Assembly (NCBI GenBank): GCA_028673005.1
Contig: CM054115.1
Coordinates: forward strand, 5,501,501-5,565,500
Reading direction: 5' to 3'
DNA: 64,000 nt
Origin: Tanypteryx hageni
Taxonomy: Eukaryota > Arthropoda > Insecta > Odonata > Petaluridae
Part shown: piece by piece, positions 24,690 through 37,735 of the stretch
Numbering within the stretch: the first letter of the stretch is position 1
Layout of the letters: each line of letters opens with the position of its first letter
Position numbers and translations under genes: made by a program
Notes under the pieces: generated by a model
What the model was told of the DNA's origin: nothing
What the model saw: only the letters and a program-made list of their open reading frames with translations
Database searches by the model: none

Positions 24690-25037
24690 ATGTCCTCTGC
24701 ACTTGAGGAGTTAAAGATTAAAGGGTTTATATTCTTAGTGGTTATTGAATGGAGATTACCCTATAACACCAAAAGGAAACCTACTATTTCAATGCTCTAC
24801 CAATGGATCAATGCATCATGGCAACAGATAAATACAGAAGTAATTGTGAGTGCATTTAAGAAGTGCTGCTTATCCAGTGCCATGGATGGAAGTGAAGATG
24901 ATATTTTGTGGGAATCTAAGGACAAAGTTCGGAGTGATAAAGATAGTGAGGGCAATGATAAAGAGAGCATAGAGGATGATGAGGACTGGTGTAGTATAAA
25001 GACCTATGATATTCAAGAAAATTATGGGACCCAATAA
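24690..25037 (+). pseudogene. Tigger/pogo transposase C-terminal fragment
   Basis: SMLYQWINASWQQI, VSAFKKCCLSSAMDGSEDD and ILWE are the conserved C-terminal segment of jerky/Tigger DDE transposases, followed by an acidic tail. It has no partner exons. At 25085 a terminus-like TACAGTAAACTCTCGATAA reads rightwards, but I could not find a matching inverted end. Confidence 0.7.
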
Positions 25038-25089
25038 AAATTGTTGCTAGTTTTGTGGAATTTTTTATTTTTGCAGGAATTGTATGTAC

Positions 25090-26156
25090 AGTAAACTCTC
25101 GATAATCCGGCACCCATTGATCTGGCACTCTCGTTATTAAGGCACTTTTTTGTAACAACATTGCGAAGTTCCGCATTTCACCGCAAGATGGAAATGCTGT
25201 TGCGTTGGATGAGAACTGAGGGCATTGAACCAAGTTTGAAGTACACAGGCCATGTAGTAAATTTCTTTAACGTAATGAAAAAATTAAACTAATAGCTTAA
25301 AATTTGTGTTTACATTTAACTAATTGTTGAGAACCACAGCATAGAGGACTATAGTAGGGAGCATGAACGAAGGCGGGTGTCGACTGGATGCACAGGTCAG
25401 GAATGTCACGTGGTTTCTCCCACTCCTTCACTTGGCCAATCAGCGTCAGTCAGTTATAGCGGCTTTTGGGTGCGGTTCTTACATTTGCGGCGTGATTTTC
25501 ATGTTTTATGATTGAGATTTAAATAGTACTGTCTTCTGGTGTTCTAAAATGGAGGGCGAAGGAAGTAAATGCAATCAAGCAAGAGAAATCATATATAAAG
25601 TATATAAGTACTCACGAAGAGGGGAATTAGATTTATTACAATAAGGAGCATCCACGAAAAGTGTAATGTTTGATTGGTATTATCCACCCAATTTTGTTAG
25701 TTAGTTAGTGGCTGGACTCCGACGAGAGCAGACATGCTTTCACTTTTGCTCCTGCTGCTTCGCTCCTACCTGCTGTATCCCGTACTATAGCTGCCTTTGG
25801 CTCACCATTAGTTTTTAAGAGTAGCTGTAGCGATAAGTACAACCTTTAGTTATTTAGAGTTATTGTATTATTCTAATATTATTGTGTTCTTAGATTATTA
25901 TTACTTCATTTTAATTACAAACTTAACGTAAATTTCCATAGTCTACCCTTACCATTTAAGTTTGCATCCTTAGAAGTGAATTTCCCAATAGTGCAGCCTC
26001 CTTATCTCTAATTGTAAGTGCTCCCTATTTAGTTTATTTTAGTTTATTTTTAACCTATTTTACTTTATTTTTAGTCTACTTCCTCATTGCCAAATTGAAA
26101 CCGATACTTTCATATTGAAAGCAAATTCTTAAATAACTAAGCTTATTGAAGGCAAA

Positions 26157-26187
<31 letters not shown>

Positions 26188-26780
26188 TCAACCTTCGCCA
26201 TATATCTAGTATACTCCTGTTTACTGCCTTTCATGATATAAAAACATTTTTTACTTGTTTCATTTCCTTCTTAATTTTATAAATCGTCTTTACTTTAAAC
26301 TGTATAATACCACATTTGTCAGTGTATATATGCTCAACCTTTACTAACGCCTACTTTTAGAAAAAGTTATTTTGGTTAATCTTACTATATAATATCATTT
26401 TCTTCTCGTAGATGTAAATTTTAGTGTTAATTCAAAGCAAAGGTTTCAGCACTCTCCTTTCACTTCCTTTTAGCCTAGTTGACCTTGACTTATAGCGTGC
26501 ACATTGAAAAACCCTTAGTTGTTTGTCTCCCGTCAAGTATGACCCCTACTGCGTGGCTAGCCGAGCTTAGGACTCTTATCGCCAAATTCTTTCTCTTCTT
26601 TGTTTACTAAAAGTCAACATTTATCTTGCCTCAGACCAAGTAACCTATTCCACTTTCGCACAATAGAATGACCCGATTCGCTTTCTTTTATATAAAGAGT
26701 AACTTTCCTATCCTAGTGCTTCTATTTCCTCTTTAGTCCTCAAGTACGCACATTAAGTAAATTCAATTAACTTAGTTAGG
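25090..26780. other. Spacer with an HTH-transposase remnant; probable LINE 5' UTR
   Basis: Bases 25549-25690 can be read as a short MEGEGSKCNQAREIIYKVY helix-turn-helix-like start followed by a stop, like the N-terminus of a DDE transposase (low confidence). The rest to 26780 is AT-rich without motifs and may include the 5' UTR of the CR1 element that begins coding at 26782. Confidence 0.4.
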
Positions 26781-26781
26781 T

Positions 26782-28821
26782 ATGGCTTCCTATAGGTCTT
26801 CCGTTGCTCTTTTCAAAAGCTCTGTTGAATGTGAGCTGCTCCAAGCACGCATCACAGAACTCGAGAGGATTGTGGCGAAGCTCCTCTCTAAGGTTAGGGA
26901 GTTGGATGCTGCTCCGAAAGGGGGTGAAGATGCAGGGACCTCCGAGTCCCCTTGCCATACCAAGGTGGTACCTCGAGCTAGCTCAAGAGCGAAGGCTGGC
27001 TGGGTCGTTGAAGAGAGAGCCGTAGGCGACACTAACCCGGAAAGGTTGGCTTCATCTTCCGAGCCCGACGGGTGAAAGGTGGCTACCAAAGGTCGCGGGA
27101 GAATGGGGCGGCCATGGCGGGGACACGAGAAGGTGGAAGCTGACTCTATCCCCGTCAAAAACAGATTCGAAGCGCTATCGGAGGATGGTACAACGAATTC
27201 TGTGGCCGCATCCACTCCCCCCGACTCGAGGGATGCCGCACCTAGGGGAGGTCGGGTTGGGAGGGGGGAATCTTAGTGCTAGGTAGCTGGAACGTCCGGC
27301 GTTTAGTGGCACCATTGAGGGAAAGGTCCTGCCGGGATGGAGATGAGTGGGTGTTCTCCTGGTGTATTCCAGGCGGAACAGTGCCACAGGTGACGAAGGC
27401 GGTTCGGGCAGCGACAAGTGGCATGGGATGCTCCAAGCTACGGATAGTGGCGCATGTTGGCACCAATGACACAGAGGATCGGGGTTCTGAGGAGATATTG
27501 GATTCCTTCGGGGATCTGTGCTCTGAGGTTCACCGACTCCGACGGGTCATGGGTATCGACATGCACCTGACCATATGCAGCATGGTGCCGTGGACCAACC
27601 AGGGTTCGATGGTTTGGAGCTAAGTGATCGGCTTGAATCGGAGACTCCGGAAGTTTTGCGAGAGCATGGGAGTAGATTTCGTGGAACTTGGGCTGGTTCT
27701 CAAATCGTGTAGGATGCCCCTGAACCAATAGGGAGTTCACTATTCTGCCTTGGCAGCCCAGAAGGCAGGTGGTAGAATCTACGAGCATTGTAGAGCTTTT
27801 TTAGATTAGAGAGTAGGCCAGTGCGTAGGTCAATTTCGGGGTCATCAAATAACTGCACTAATTATCAGAATAACTTTATTAACTCGGATAGTAGGTCAAT
27901 ACCTAGGTCAACGTTGGGACTCAATAAACTCTGCGCTAACAACAGCAATGAAACGCCGCTCTTAGAAGTCGCACCATCCATAACACAGAAAAAATTCAGA
28001 AGCGACTCATTAACAATTTCAAATATAAACTGCCGTAGTATCAGGAATAAGACAGCAGAATTTCAGAATTTATAAGAGGAAACTGAGGCAGATGTAGTGA
28101 TAGGCACAGAGAGCTGGCTAACTTCGGATATACACGACCGAGAAATGTTCCCCTTAAGATATAATATTCACAGACGAGATAGGGTAAATAGGAACGGAGG
28201 TGGAGTTTTTATAGGGGTGAAGGACACGCTTATCAGTTTGCCAATTGAGTTTATGGAAAACAGAATAGAAAGCATTTGGTGTACAATCAGCAGGGGGGGT
28301 TAGAAAACATCCACGCATGTGCATGCTATAGGCCGCCAGGTGCAGACGCAGAAGAAATTTATGAGCTAGAGGCCCAAATCAACTCAATACACATGACAAA
28401 TAGCAAAAGTCTTACTATAGTAGGGGGAGACTTCAATCTACCCTCGATAAATTGGCGCAGTTGCAGCTTCACACCACCCGGTAGAAATCGTGAGTCATGC
28501 GAAGCACTAATAGACATCTTCAATAAACATTCCCTTATTCAGGTAGTCAGAGAACCAACAAGAGAGGACAATATATTAGACTTCATAGCAATTAATATCC
28601 CTGAACATGTTTCTGAAGTAGTTATTGAAGAAGGAATCAGCGATCACCGAGTAGTTCGAGTTCTCTTGAACATAACATTCGTAAAGTATCGCAAGCCTAA
28701 GCGAAAAGTGTACATATTTAAAAATGCTAACTTTGCAGACTTTAAAGAGAAAATTATTAAAGATTACGCAACTTTCAGCAAATTAGCAAGCACGAAGAAC
28801 CTGATGATGCTACGATTGTAG
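26782..28821 (+). mobile_element. CR1-clade LINE with coiled-coil/SGNH-esterase ORF1 and APE endonuclease; RT missing
   Basis: ORF1 opens at 26782 with a leucine/charge heptad region (LLQARITELERIVAKLLSKV). After frameshifts comes an esterase-like domain: LRIVAHVGTNDTEDRG (27430-27480) and GVHYSALAAQKAGGRIYEHC (27730-27790) resemble SGNH blocks III and V of CR1 ORF1. ORF2 runs from about 27985 and contains the APE endonuclease: NINCRSIRNK, IGTESWLTSD, GGGVFIG, ACYRPPG, VGGDFNLPSINWR and EGISDHRVV. It ends at 28821 before any RT block. Three or more frameshifts are present. It is GC-richer than its surroundings. Confidence 0.75.
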
Positions 28822-29149
28822 TGAAACCGGTCGTGTTTAAATTAAAATTTTGTGGAAATACCAAGTTCTTCTTTTTTCAATATGAGTAAATTCCACCAAG
28901 TTGAGCCTGACCTCCTCAATGATATTTAATTGTAAGACCTTGTATGCCAAAGTGAAACTATAAGTACATTTTTTTAAACACTAAAAATGGCAAACTGTTA
29001 TTTGAATCTGAGGACATGAGGAATGGATAGAAAAAGTATATTGAAGAGTTACATGCAAAAGATTTGAAGCCAGAATCTACTGAGATAGAGAAGGGAGGAA
29101 GACGTGCACTGTGACAGTGTTGGCCTGGGAATATAAATAATAGAATGAA

Positions 29150-29810
29150 TGTCAAATTATTGAAATCAGCTTAATTTCACATCCAGCTAAAATTATTCTC
29201 AGGATTTTGAATGGGAGGCTAGAAGCAAAAGCAAACAATTATATAGGTGTAGAGCAATTCAGGTTTCAGAAAGATTGTAGCACTAGAGATGCCATAGCGG
29301 TGATGAGGACTTTGGTAGAAAGAAACATTGAATACAACCAGGAGGTATTCATGTGCATTGTAGATTTCGAAAGGCCTTTGATAGAATTTTATGGCCAAAG
29401 CTAATGGAAGTGTTGAGGAAAATAAGTATAGCTTGGAAAGAGAGGTGATTAATCAGAAATCGGTATGTGACTGCTCAGGTAAGTGTATCAGAGAGAGAAT
29501 CACATTTGGCAACACTGGAAAGGGGGGTGAGAAAGGGCTGCCCACTCTCACCAGCATTGTTTAATACTTATGCTGAAGAAATAATAAGAGGAATGGGAAG
29601 ATGTAAAAACTGGTAAAAATAGGAGGGAGCCTACTTAAGTCAGATTAGCAAATGACAAAGCATAACCATTATATGGGTGTGAGACATGAACAATGAGAAA
29701 AGATGTGAGCAGATTAGAGGAATTTGATATTTGGGTATGGCAAAGAGTACAGAAAATTAGTTGGATTGAGAGATAAATAAGAAAGTTTTGAATAGAGTAG
29801 GGAAAGAGAG
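29150..29810 (+). mobile_element. RTE-like RT fragment
   Basis: Broken frames give ILRILNGRLEAKANNYIGVE, FRFQKDCSTRDAIAVM, EVFMCIVDFE and GVRKGCPLSPALFNTYAEEI, which are RT blocks 1-4 of a different LINE type from the CR1 upstream. No YADD box remains. Confidence 0.65.
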
Positions 29811-29828
29811 GACCTTTTTATCCTATTC

Positions 29829-30150
29829 ATGAATGACCTTCCCAATTATCTTTCCAGAAGTAAAACTATTTTATATGCTGATGATACTTCTAGTCTAATA
29901 ACAGCAGAGAATTTACCAGACCTACTTGAATATGCTAACCTAACAATAAAGGAAATGTATGAGTGGTGTGGCAATAACAACCTTGTAAACAGTAACAAAA
30001 CAATATACCTTATAATCCATACTAAAAAATCTTCTCTTTGTAATGCTTCTCTTCATTATAATACTCTAGTATAAATCACTTGTCTTCTGTTAAGTTTCTT
30101 GGTCTCCATAATACCCTAGTATGGTGTATAAACACACACATTATTCATGG
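29829..30150 (+). mobile_element. CR1/Jockey-like RT fragment
   Basis: MNDLPNYLSRSKTILYADDT followed by a thumb-like region. It shares the YADDT catalytic box with the CR1-like families here. It ends near 30120 before the Tigger at 30410. Confidence 0.65.
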
Positions 30151-30869
30151 TTTTTTAGGAACTTTGATGAAATTTGTTGGTGCCTATTATCTATAAGGTA
30201 GACATTTTTAAGAGAGAAAATCATTACTCAAAACAACAACAACTTCTTAGGTGAAATGAATTTTGTGACTTCTATTTAATACACTTCCACAACTTTAATT
30301 ACTTTAAAGCAATTACACAAAACCTGCAACCTGGGCTGTTATATTACATGAAGATTACCCAAAAGTCCCTTTTTGCCACAATCCAATTCTTCGTATCAAA
30401 TGCATTGTACAGTAAAACCTCGTTATTTCGAAGTTCAAGGGACCACAAAAATACGACTTCGAATTATCCGGGTTCGAAAGAAATGAACTTTTAAAAAAAT
30501 TGAATTTCTTACGATCCGCTACTTGGACAGTAAAATCGCAGTAGTCTTATCTATCTGTTCTGCTACAAAACATATTGACCTTACAAGTTCATCCACACAG
30601 CAAACTTATGAACAGAGCTGAACTGATCACTTAATTCATGATTCACGAACACCACTGCATGTGAAAAATAGGATCGAGTGAAAATCCCAATTTTCCCAGT
30701 GTGTATTTCAAGTTATTCTTTTACGCCACGTTTCAGAACAAGGCTTTCAACCATGCATGCTCAGCCTAAAGATTACGAAAATGCATGCTAAAAAGATTGG
30801 GAAAATGCTTGCGTGAAATATTGTCTAGATAATAGATAGGAATCATCACATAGTAGTTTTGATGGCCTG

Positions 30870-31760
30870 TTAAATAATGGTAAGTTGGTTGTTCAGTTTT
30901 TGAATAATTGGTGTCAAAATAACTTTCTAACCCTCAATGTTGACAAATCACAGCTGATTTATTTTTCGTATGCAAATAAACCTTATAAAATGCTTTCTGC
31001 TGATATTAATGAGAAAGCTATTCCCCAGGCGGAAAGAACAGATTTCTTGGGAGTCTGTATTGATTCTCATATTTCGTGGGAAGTTCATATTCGTAAATTA
31101 GCTAGTAAGCTTAGTTCTATCTGCTTCCTTATAAGGGCTATTAGATCCAATGTGTCTGATGATGTCCTTTCAACTTTATAATATGGTGAGTTTTACTCAC
31201 ATTTAGTATATATATACTTTTTTGGGGCTCTTCCCCGCATGCTGTCTCTATATTTAGGATTCAAAAAAGGGTTTCTCGGCTGATTGCTCATGCACCTTAT
31301 GATGCTCCATGCCGACCTATTTTTAAAAAATTAAATATTTTACCATTAACATGCATATACATTATGATAGCTCTGATTCATACTAGAATGAAATTAAATG
31401 AATATGAGGAAAATTCGATTATTCACAGCTATAATACTAGACAGCATAGTGATTTACATGTTCCCTATGTTCATACTCAAGCAACTGCTCTTGGCCCTAA
31501 AGTGATGGGATTGCATTTATACAATCACCTCCCTCATGAACTGAAAATCATCAGAGAAATTTCTGCTTTCATGCATAAATTAAAGATTTTCCTGCAAAAT
31601 ATACTTTATTATAGCCTCAGTGACTATATGAAGGATCCATTATCTGTGCAATAATATGCTGATTGCAATTTTACTATGTACTGTCTTTTTTGTTTTCTTT
31701 TCTTGTCCTATATCAATGTATTTTGATCTTTGTGACCGATGAATTATTATTATTATTTAC
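30870..31760 (+). mobile_element. CR1/Jockey-like LINE 3' fragment
   Basis: WCQNNFLTLNVDKSQLIYFS and RTDFLGVCIDSHISWEVHI are the RT thumb, followed by a C-terminal domain (31364-31654, IIHSYNTRQHSDLHVPYVHT, ILYYSLSDYM). At least two frameshifts occur near 31185-31360. The 3' tail is (ATT)n at 31743-31756. Confidence 0.7.
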
Positions 31761-32399
31761 GATCTAATATGATTAGGAGTCTGACAGACTCCACCTCACC
31801 ATTAGTGTTATTTTTAGTGGTTTATCCCATGTGGCTATCATGATTCGTTTTCTAAAATTTCTGACTAGATAGAAGGTTGAAATTTGATAGAAATATTTAG
31901 GTCACGTATTAAAAACCGATGAAAAGATTTTTATTTCAAAAAGGCAACGGTTTGACTCCCGGACGAGTTCTTTTTCGCTTTTGATTGAAATAAAAAATCA
32001 TTACGTGTTACACCCAAGGCTCTAACGGGCATGCTAGTAAATATTATAGGGCATGATAATGAAAAATCACATTATAAGAATTACGCACGGCATAGAGGCA
32101 GCAGATCTCTGGAAGGACCAAAAGAGGGAAGAAGAGGCGCACAAAGGGTGTGGGGAGTTGAGGAAGGGATGAAGGTGCGGGTCGAAGGAGGTCTGAGGAA
32201 GGGATATTAGAAGCAATGGGTCAGCTGAAAAACAGTCGGTAGGACTATGGGGGCAGATGTCCACTTTAGAGTGGGTATGATGGGAGATCCACAAAACTAG
32301 GGACAACAGATGGAGGAGATAAAAGACTTTTTTCTTGGAATGAATATGGTTTGCAAGAAGAGACATACATCCAACCACCACCTGTGGGTGTCCTTTTCT

Positions 32400-33117
32400 G
32401 GCCCGATTATAATTATTATTATACACAACTGCTACAAAGATAATAAAAAACTTGAACGCTACGATTTTATGAAAAATTTCAGATTCAGTCTGGTGAAACC
32501 TCATATGGAACGGAGATTCAACAATCCAAAAGTTGGTGCGGATGTCCGTCGTGGAATAGCACAAATTCTGAAAATTGAAGAACCTATCTGTGAAGAAAAT
32601 ACTTTTGAAAAAATAAAGTACTGTTACCTGTGCCCTTCTAGACTTCACAGGAAAACCAAATATTAGTGTTGTGAAAGCAAAAAACCAATATGTCTACAAT
32701 GTGCTAGAAAAATTTGTAATGTGTGCTGAAAAAATTGATTAGTTTGACCTATTGTCAGTTTTTTTCCTGTACACTTAAAATCAGTGTTGCTTTATATTCT
32801 TGGTTTGCTGGTTCAATAGATAACTAACTGTAAGTTAATATGTATTATTTTTTCTTTTCATATTGTGAAAATATTAATAATATTTTAATTCAATGCACTA
32901 AATGACCTTTTCCATTAAATGTTGGATTTTTATTTTGTTTGAAACAATTATTTGAATTCTGCAATTTATAAATATTTACAATGAATAAAAAACAATGTAA
33001 TTAACAATATTTTTTATTTACGTCCAAACTTAACGATATAATGATTTATGAAATTGTAAATCTGACAGACTCCACCTCACCAATAGTGTGAACATTTTTC
33101 ACCTCACCAGTTAAGGG
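32400..33117 (+). mobile_element. piggyBac-like transposase C-terminal fragment and terminus
   Basis: The frame at 32400-32730 reads IIIIIIHNCYKDNKKLERYDF, then LKIEEPICEEN and a cysteine-rich tail (YCYLCPSRLHRKTKY, CCESKKPICLQCARKICNVC) like the C-terminal zinc domain of piggyBac transposases. The right end would be ...CCAGTTAAGGG at 33117 followed by TTAA (33118-33121), the piggyBac target site. The left end is not found; TCTGACAGACTCCACCTCAC occurs at both 31777 and 33061. It is interrupted and inactive. Confidence 0.55.
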
Positions 33118-34632
33118 TTAAGGAAAGGGAAAACTAAAAAGTCAAACCTAAGCATGATGTATTTTATGGACGATCTCATAAGAAATGCTCTTAACCTGCA
33201 TATTGGGTACGCAGGAAGAAAACTTCGTATGCAGTCGTACTGGGTACACTGCGGAGATAGCTAGTTTCTCTATTTTTTGAAACAATAAATTTTCTTAAAT
33301 CTGAAAAACCTTGATATATTTCAAAAGAGTAGCCTTGGACCATTCTAATTTTTGTTTAATTCTGCAATTTTTGCTGTTTTCTTTTTACTTATATTATACG
33401 TCAAATTTTGATTGAATTTTCGCATAGTTATGCAAATTGTGGGTTCTAAAAACCCCTATTCAATACTGAGGCTAACCAAACTTCTGCACAAAAGCTGTGT
33501 GGTGGAAGGGATGCAGGCACTGTTTATCTATTTTGTGACATCTCTCACTCTTGAGATAAATATTTTTTCTTATACGTCAACACTTGAGAGCTATATGGAA
33601 AGGGAGGAGGAATGGTCTTTGGTTCTGGACTAGTGCTTGGTTCAGCATTTCTTGAGAACAATATAATAAGAGTGAGAGAGAGAAACACATCTGCCATTAA
33701 TGCACAAACAAGCCCATTCTACAATATTTACAATGCTATCTCTTGACCGAAAGCATGGTTAGAGCACATGGGAAGCGCTTGGATCGCACAAAAAATATTC
33801 TCTTGCCGCTCTGAGGGAAACATTTACGCTGCATGGAGGCAGCTATTGTTTGTTATTTTTCCATTGTTACTTTTGTTTAATTTCTAAGAGATTAAAAGAG
33901 TCAAACTTATCATGGCGTCAACCAATAGAAAAACGCAAGCGATACCTGGTGATGTATAGCGGATGAAAATCTTACTTGAAAATGATTTGGAAGAAAGTCT
34001 CAATTCAGAGAGTGATAGTGAGAATAACATTGAAGATAGTGCTCAAATTACTAAGGTAAAAACCTATATTTTTTGGCATTTTTTTGTTGAGCAGGCAAAT
34101 ACGAAACCTCATTTCTCCTGTCCCTGCGTGCTTCTAGCATCTTTGTTTGTCCTTATTTGAAGTTTTTTTCCAAAAAACTTACAGGGAAGAGGTAGAGATC
34201 TACGATAAAGCAGTATACGTGAAGTAATTCGAGAACCTGGAATAAAGGAGGTCAAGTGAAGCAAGGATATAAGATGATTCCTCTATTTCTATCATCTACG
34301 ATTTTATTCCACGTTGACTATTAAATACGTAAAAAGAAGTTACCTGTTTGGGGGACAAGGTACCGATATTTAATTTGCAATAAATGGAGAACAAAAACAC
34401 GATGCCTTTGTCATGTGCGTGCACGAACTTTCCACTTAAAGGTTTCAAATTAAACGAAATGTTCATGAGTGACTGCAGCAGATCATGACTTCGAATTTCA
34501 TTGTAGACGTATTTCGAATAATCCCTATTAAATGTATGCAAAATCCTATGATGTTGGCCAGAGACTGCTCCTAGCTTCGAATTACATGCTATTTCGAATT
34601 ATTCGGGATCGAAATAACAAGGTTTTACTGTA

Positions 34633-35994
34633 TTATGCGATTTCGCTACATCATCAACAAATGATTTACTTTATCAGCAAATGATTTTCAGTTGAAAAAG
34701 AAGAATGCCCATATTCAAAATCAATTCCTGCATTACATGGAAAGAGGGAAAAATAAATTTTCATTCTTTTAGCCGTTCTGAAGTTCAAGTTTCCGATCAT
34801 TATGATTAGTTTTATCGATTTTCAAATGTAAATCAAAACTACGCTGCACCCACCCCAAGCATTATCCAAATGGAAGAAAAAAGCAGTCCTGAATTCAACC
34901 ACAGATGATTAAATATACGTTTATCTGACTGAGTTTACATATCAAATTCGATTATCATAGCTACCACAGAAGTGGGGGTATAAGGTTAATGTTATAAACA
35001 TACAGAAATAATGAGTTTAATTATAAAGCTATTTAAATATTTTATTAATGAAAAAAAATTATACTTCAAAACCATCAAATCCCTCAGATTGTTTCAGGAA
35101 TAAAAATCAACATTATTGAGGGCATCAACAAATGAATCCAGTAACTCTCTTTCAGAAGGAATTTTTTGTTTTCGTCAAATGATGAATTGTTCTCTCTCTC
35201 TAGTTTCGCTGGCAGAACACAATATCCTTGAGGGCAAGTTGTGGCCCGCGGATTTTAGATTACCCACCATTGCTTTAAAGGAATTAATTTTATGGAATCG
35301 CTCCTTAATTGATGCCATGCATTATGATTGCGCGTTATACATGAGAATTCAGAGACTTTTTGAGCATGAACTCAGTATGTTGTGTGCATTATGCATGAGT
35401 GTGAGGGTTAGACTGGTCTGTACATATCAATGCATTAATAAAACAAGAAGTCCAAACCAGGACTAATACTTGTCTTGCTTTGTGGAAAGAAGGTGTATTG
35501 CTGTTAGTACCCGAGTAAGAATTTTTGTCTCATTTCGTTGAAAATGTTGTTATCACATCATTTCGAACATTATTTACAAAACAAAAACTCCAAACCAGGA
35601 CTAATGCAGGCTGGTTTCCCAAAGTTGACGTCCCAAATTGATTACTTATGTATATTGACAGGAAATGTTTCAGTATGTGTTAGTCATTCCAAAGAATTCT
35701 CATTCCATAAATACCATCTATAATTCATAGTTTATCAATGATATGGAAAAATTGGTAAACAAATTAATAGAGCATTATCAGGTTTAAAATTGGTACTAAA
35801 AGTCATGTCAAAATCTCTTTCTGACATTATATTTTGCATGTATTTTTTTAAATAAACGAATTTAATAAAGGATACTGATTATACGCTAATATGTATGGAT
35901 CAACTGTCCATTGCTGAAAGGTAGTTGAGTGGAAAAGAAAATAACCCATTTGTTCACTCATGTATGCCCAAGTTGAGTTCAGTAATAATCGTCT
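34633..35994. other. DRC1 intron 2 spacer, no gene recognised
   Basis: AT-rich. Open frames at 35116-35466 and 35538-35723 show no family resemblance. AACTCCAAACCAGGACTAAT occurs twice (35447 and 35587, slightly varied), a short local duplication. Confidence 0.4.
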
Positions 35995-36110
35995 CCATGG
36001 CAACAATCCAATAAAATGCAATTTAAAGTGCAAAAAACACTGTTTTAGTAGAAAATTTAAGAAAATACAATCAATTATCAAAATTCTGTGATAAAAATTA
36101 GAATCTACAT
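35995..36110 (+). repeat. Third, diverged copy of the dispersed repeat seen at 6.6 and 9.7 kb
   Basis: GAAAATACAATCAATTATCA and GTGATAAAAATTAGAATC match the conserved core of copies A and B with scattered changes. Only about 110 bp are recognisable. Confidence 0.55.
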
Positions 36111-36274
36111 TATTTTCTGATGGATTTTAGACTTCCTCTGTGAAGCAAACAAGATTGGAAAGGTGTACTCCATGTCAGAGTACACAGAGCTTATAAATGC
36201 AGTCTTTGAGATTTCACAATGTTCTCAATACTTTTTGCTCAGATGAGTATTTAACCAGAAGCAAGCAAGGTAGT

Positions 36275-36830
36275 TTTGTAAAATATATGTAGGTCTTCAT
36301 TTTAACCAAAATTGGAATTGTTTGACCCATTTTAGCAAAACTCCTTAATACCAAATTTCATCACAATAGGTCAAGCGGTTCCTAAGTTGAAACAAAGGAA
36401 TATTGTAAACTACATGAAGGTCTTCATGTAAAGTGGTATTCATTGTTGTCCGATTTTAACCAAAATTGGAATCGGTTGACCAATTTCAGCAAAACTCCCC
36501 AAATACCAAATTTCATCAAAATACGTTCAGTGGTTCCCGAGCTGAAATGAACATTTTAAACTACATGTAGGTCTGTGTCAAGTGGTCATAATTGTTGTCC
36601 GATTTTAACCAAAATTGGAATCGGTTGACCAATTTCAGCAAAACTACCCAATACCAAATTTCACCAAAATACGTCCAGTGGTTCCCAAGTTGAAATGAAC
36701 ATTTTAAACTACATGTAGGTCTGTGTTAAGTGGTCGTAATTGTTGTCCGATTTTAACCAAAATTGGAATCGGTTGACCAATTTCAGCAAAACTCCCCAAA
36801 TACCAAATTTCATCAAAACATGCTAACATG
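36275..36830. repeat. Four tandem copies of a ~150-bp satellite unit
   Basis: CGATTTTAACCAAAATTGGA recurs at 36450, 36600 and 36748 with a diverged first copy at about 36297, giving a period of 148-153 bp. Each unit also carries GACCAATTTCAGCAAAACT, ATACCAAATTTCA and AACATTTTAAACTACATG. Copies 2-4 are more alike than copy 1. Confidence 0.85.
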
Positions 36831-37245
36831 TTCTGGGGTAATTCAAGTTTAGTCAACAAAGTTTTCTCTGTTCAGAAAGAGTCAGTCAAAGCAATATTCA
36901 GAGTAACTACTCATACACATGGAGGGTCAGGGCAGGGGTAACAACCCCTAGAGAAAATGTTTTACAATATTCATAAAAAACCTCTGCCTTAGGGGTGGGT
37001 TGGGGGTTAAAACTAATTTCATTTTTGATATCAGCAGGGGCCAAAACCCATGACCTTAACTTTTCTCTCACGAATTCCAAAAATATTTTTTTCACCAAAA
37101 TTAACATGGGAGGCCCATAAGCCTCCATGACAAAAATTGATTTCACCTCCGAAATTGGCAACGGGTGTGCAAAGTGTCATTGACCTATGATCACCCCTTG
37201 ATGTGTAAATTCAAAAAAACTTTTACACATCATCCGTGGGACACT
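36831..37245. other. Repeat-like spacer, no gene
   Basis: Contains a minus-strand open frame of 84 codons without recognisable motifs. No splice structure was seen. Confidence 0.35.
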
Positions 37246-37249
37246 CGTA

Positions 37250-37735
37250 TATTATTATTATTTATAGGTCCAGGTCTACTACAGACATAGGCCATGTCAG
37301 AGAGAATACATACATAAAATCACAGATACACACAATAAATTAAGAAACAAGTTACAGTACAATTAATTTCCATTAAGGTATATAGCCACTGAGTAATATA
37401 AATTATTCAATAAATACTTTTTAAATTTAGTTTTAAGCTGATTTATATTATTTATGGATTTTATGTCAGTAGGTAATTTATTATATATTAGGGTTACTGT
37501 ATGATATGGACTTTTATCAGATATTTTTAGATTATATCTTACATGATATATGTTTAGATTATGGCGAGTAGAATAGCAATGTTCTTGTCTATTAAGACTG
37601 AAAAGATGGGAATGGGTTTTGCAGATATTGCTGCTTCGAGAACCAGTATGCATGGGAGAGGGAGAATACTGTGTTTTAAAATATGGTTTACATGTGGATA
37701 ACAAACTACCTAGGGAATTCAAAGAAATTTTCTCC
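37250..37735 (-). mobile_element. 5'-truncated LINE, C-terminal domain only
   Basis: Minus-strand 119-codon frame: SNICKTHSHLFSLNRQ, CYSTRHNLNIYHVRYNL, YNKLPTDIKS, then NNLYYSVAIYL. This is the same type of CR1/Jockey-like C-terminal domain as at 14722-15027 and 31364-31654. It ends in an (AAT)n tail at 37262-37250. Confidence 0.7.

Larger units (their letters stand above)
30410..34630 (+). mobile_element. Second Tigger/pogo element with TA target site, containing nested debris
   Basis: Ends are inverted: the left begins CAGTAAAACCTCGTTATTTC after TA (30408-30409); the right ends AACAAGGTTTTACTG before TA (34631-34632). CGAAT/TTCGAA motifs recur near both ends. No Tigger transposase was recognised inside. 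The interior is an RT fragment (30870-31740), a piggyBac-like fragment (32400-33117) and unassigned AT-rich sequence, including an acidic open segment at 33963-34060 of unknown origin. Confidence 0.75.

Noticed and set aside
32067..32648. 193-codon minus-strand frame
   Set aside because: It overlaps the plus-strand piggyBac-like segment and shows no family features; composition suggests a chance frame.
36275..36830. CRISPR-like array
   Set aside because: Units are about 150 bp tandem repeats without short repeat/spacer alternation, in a eukaryotic intron.
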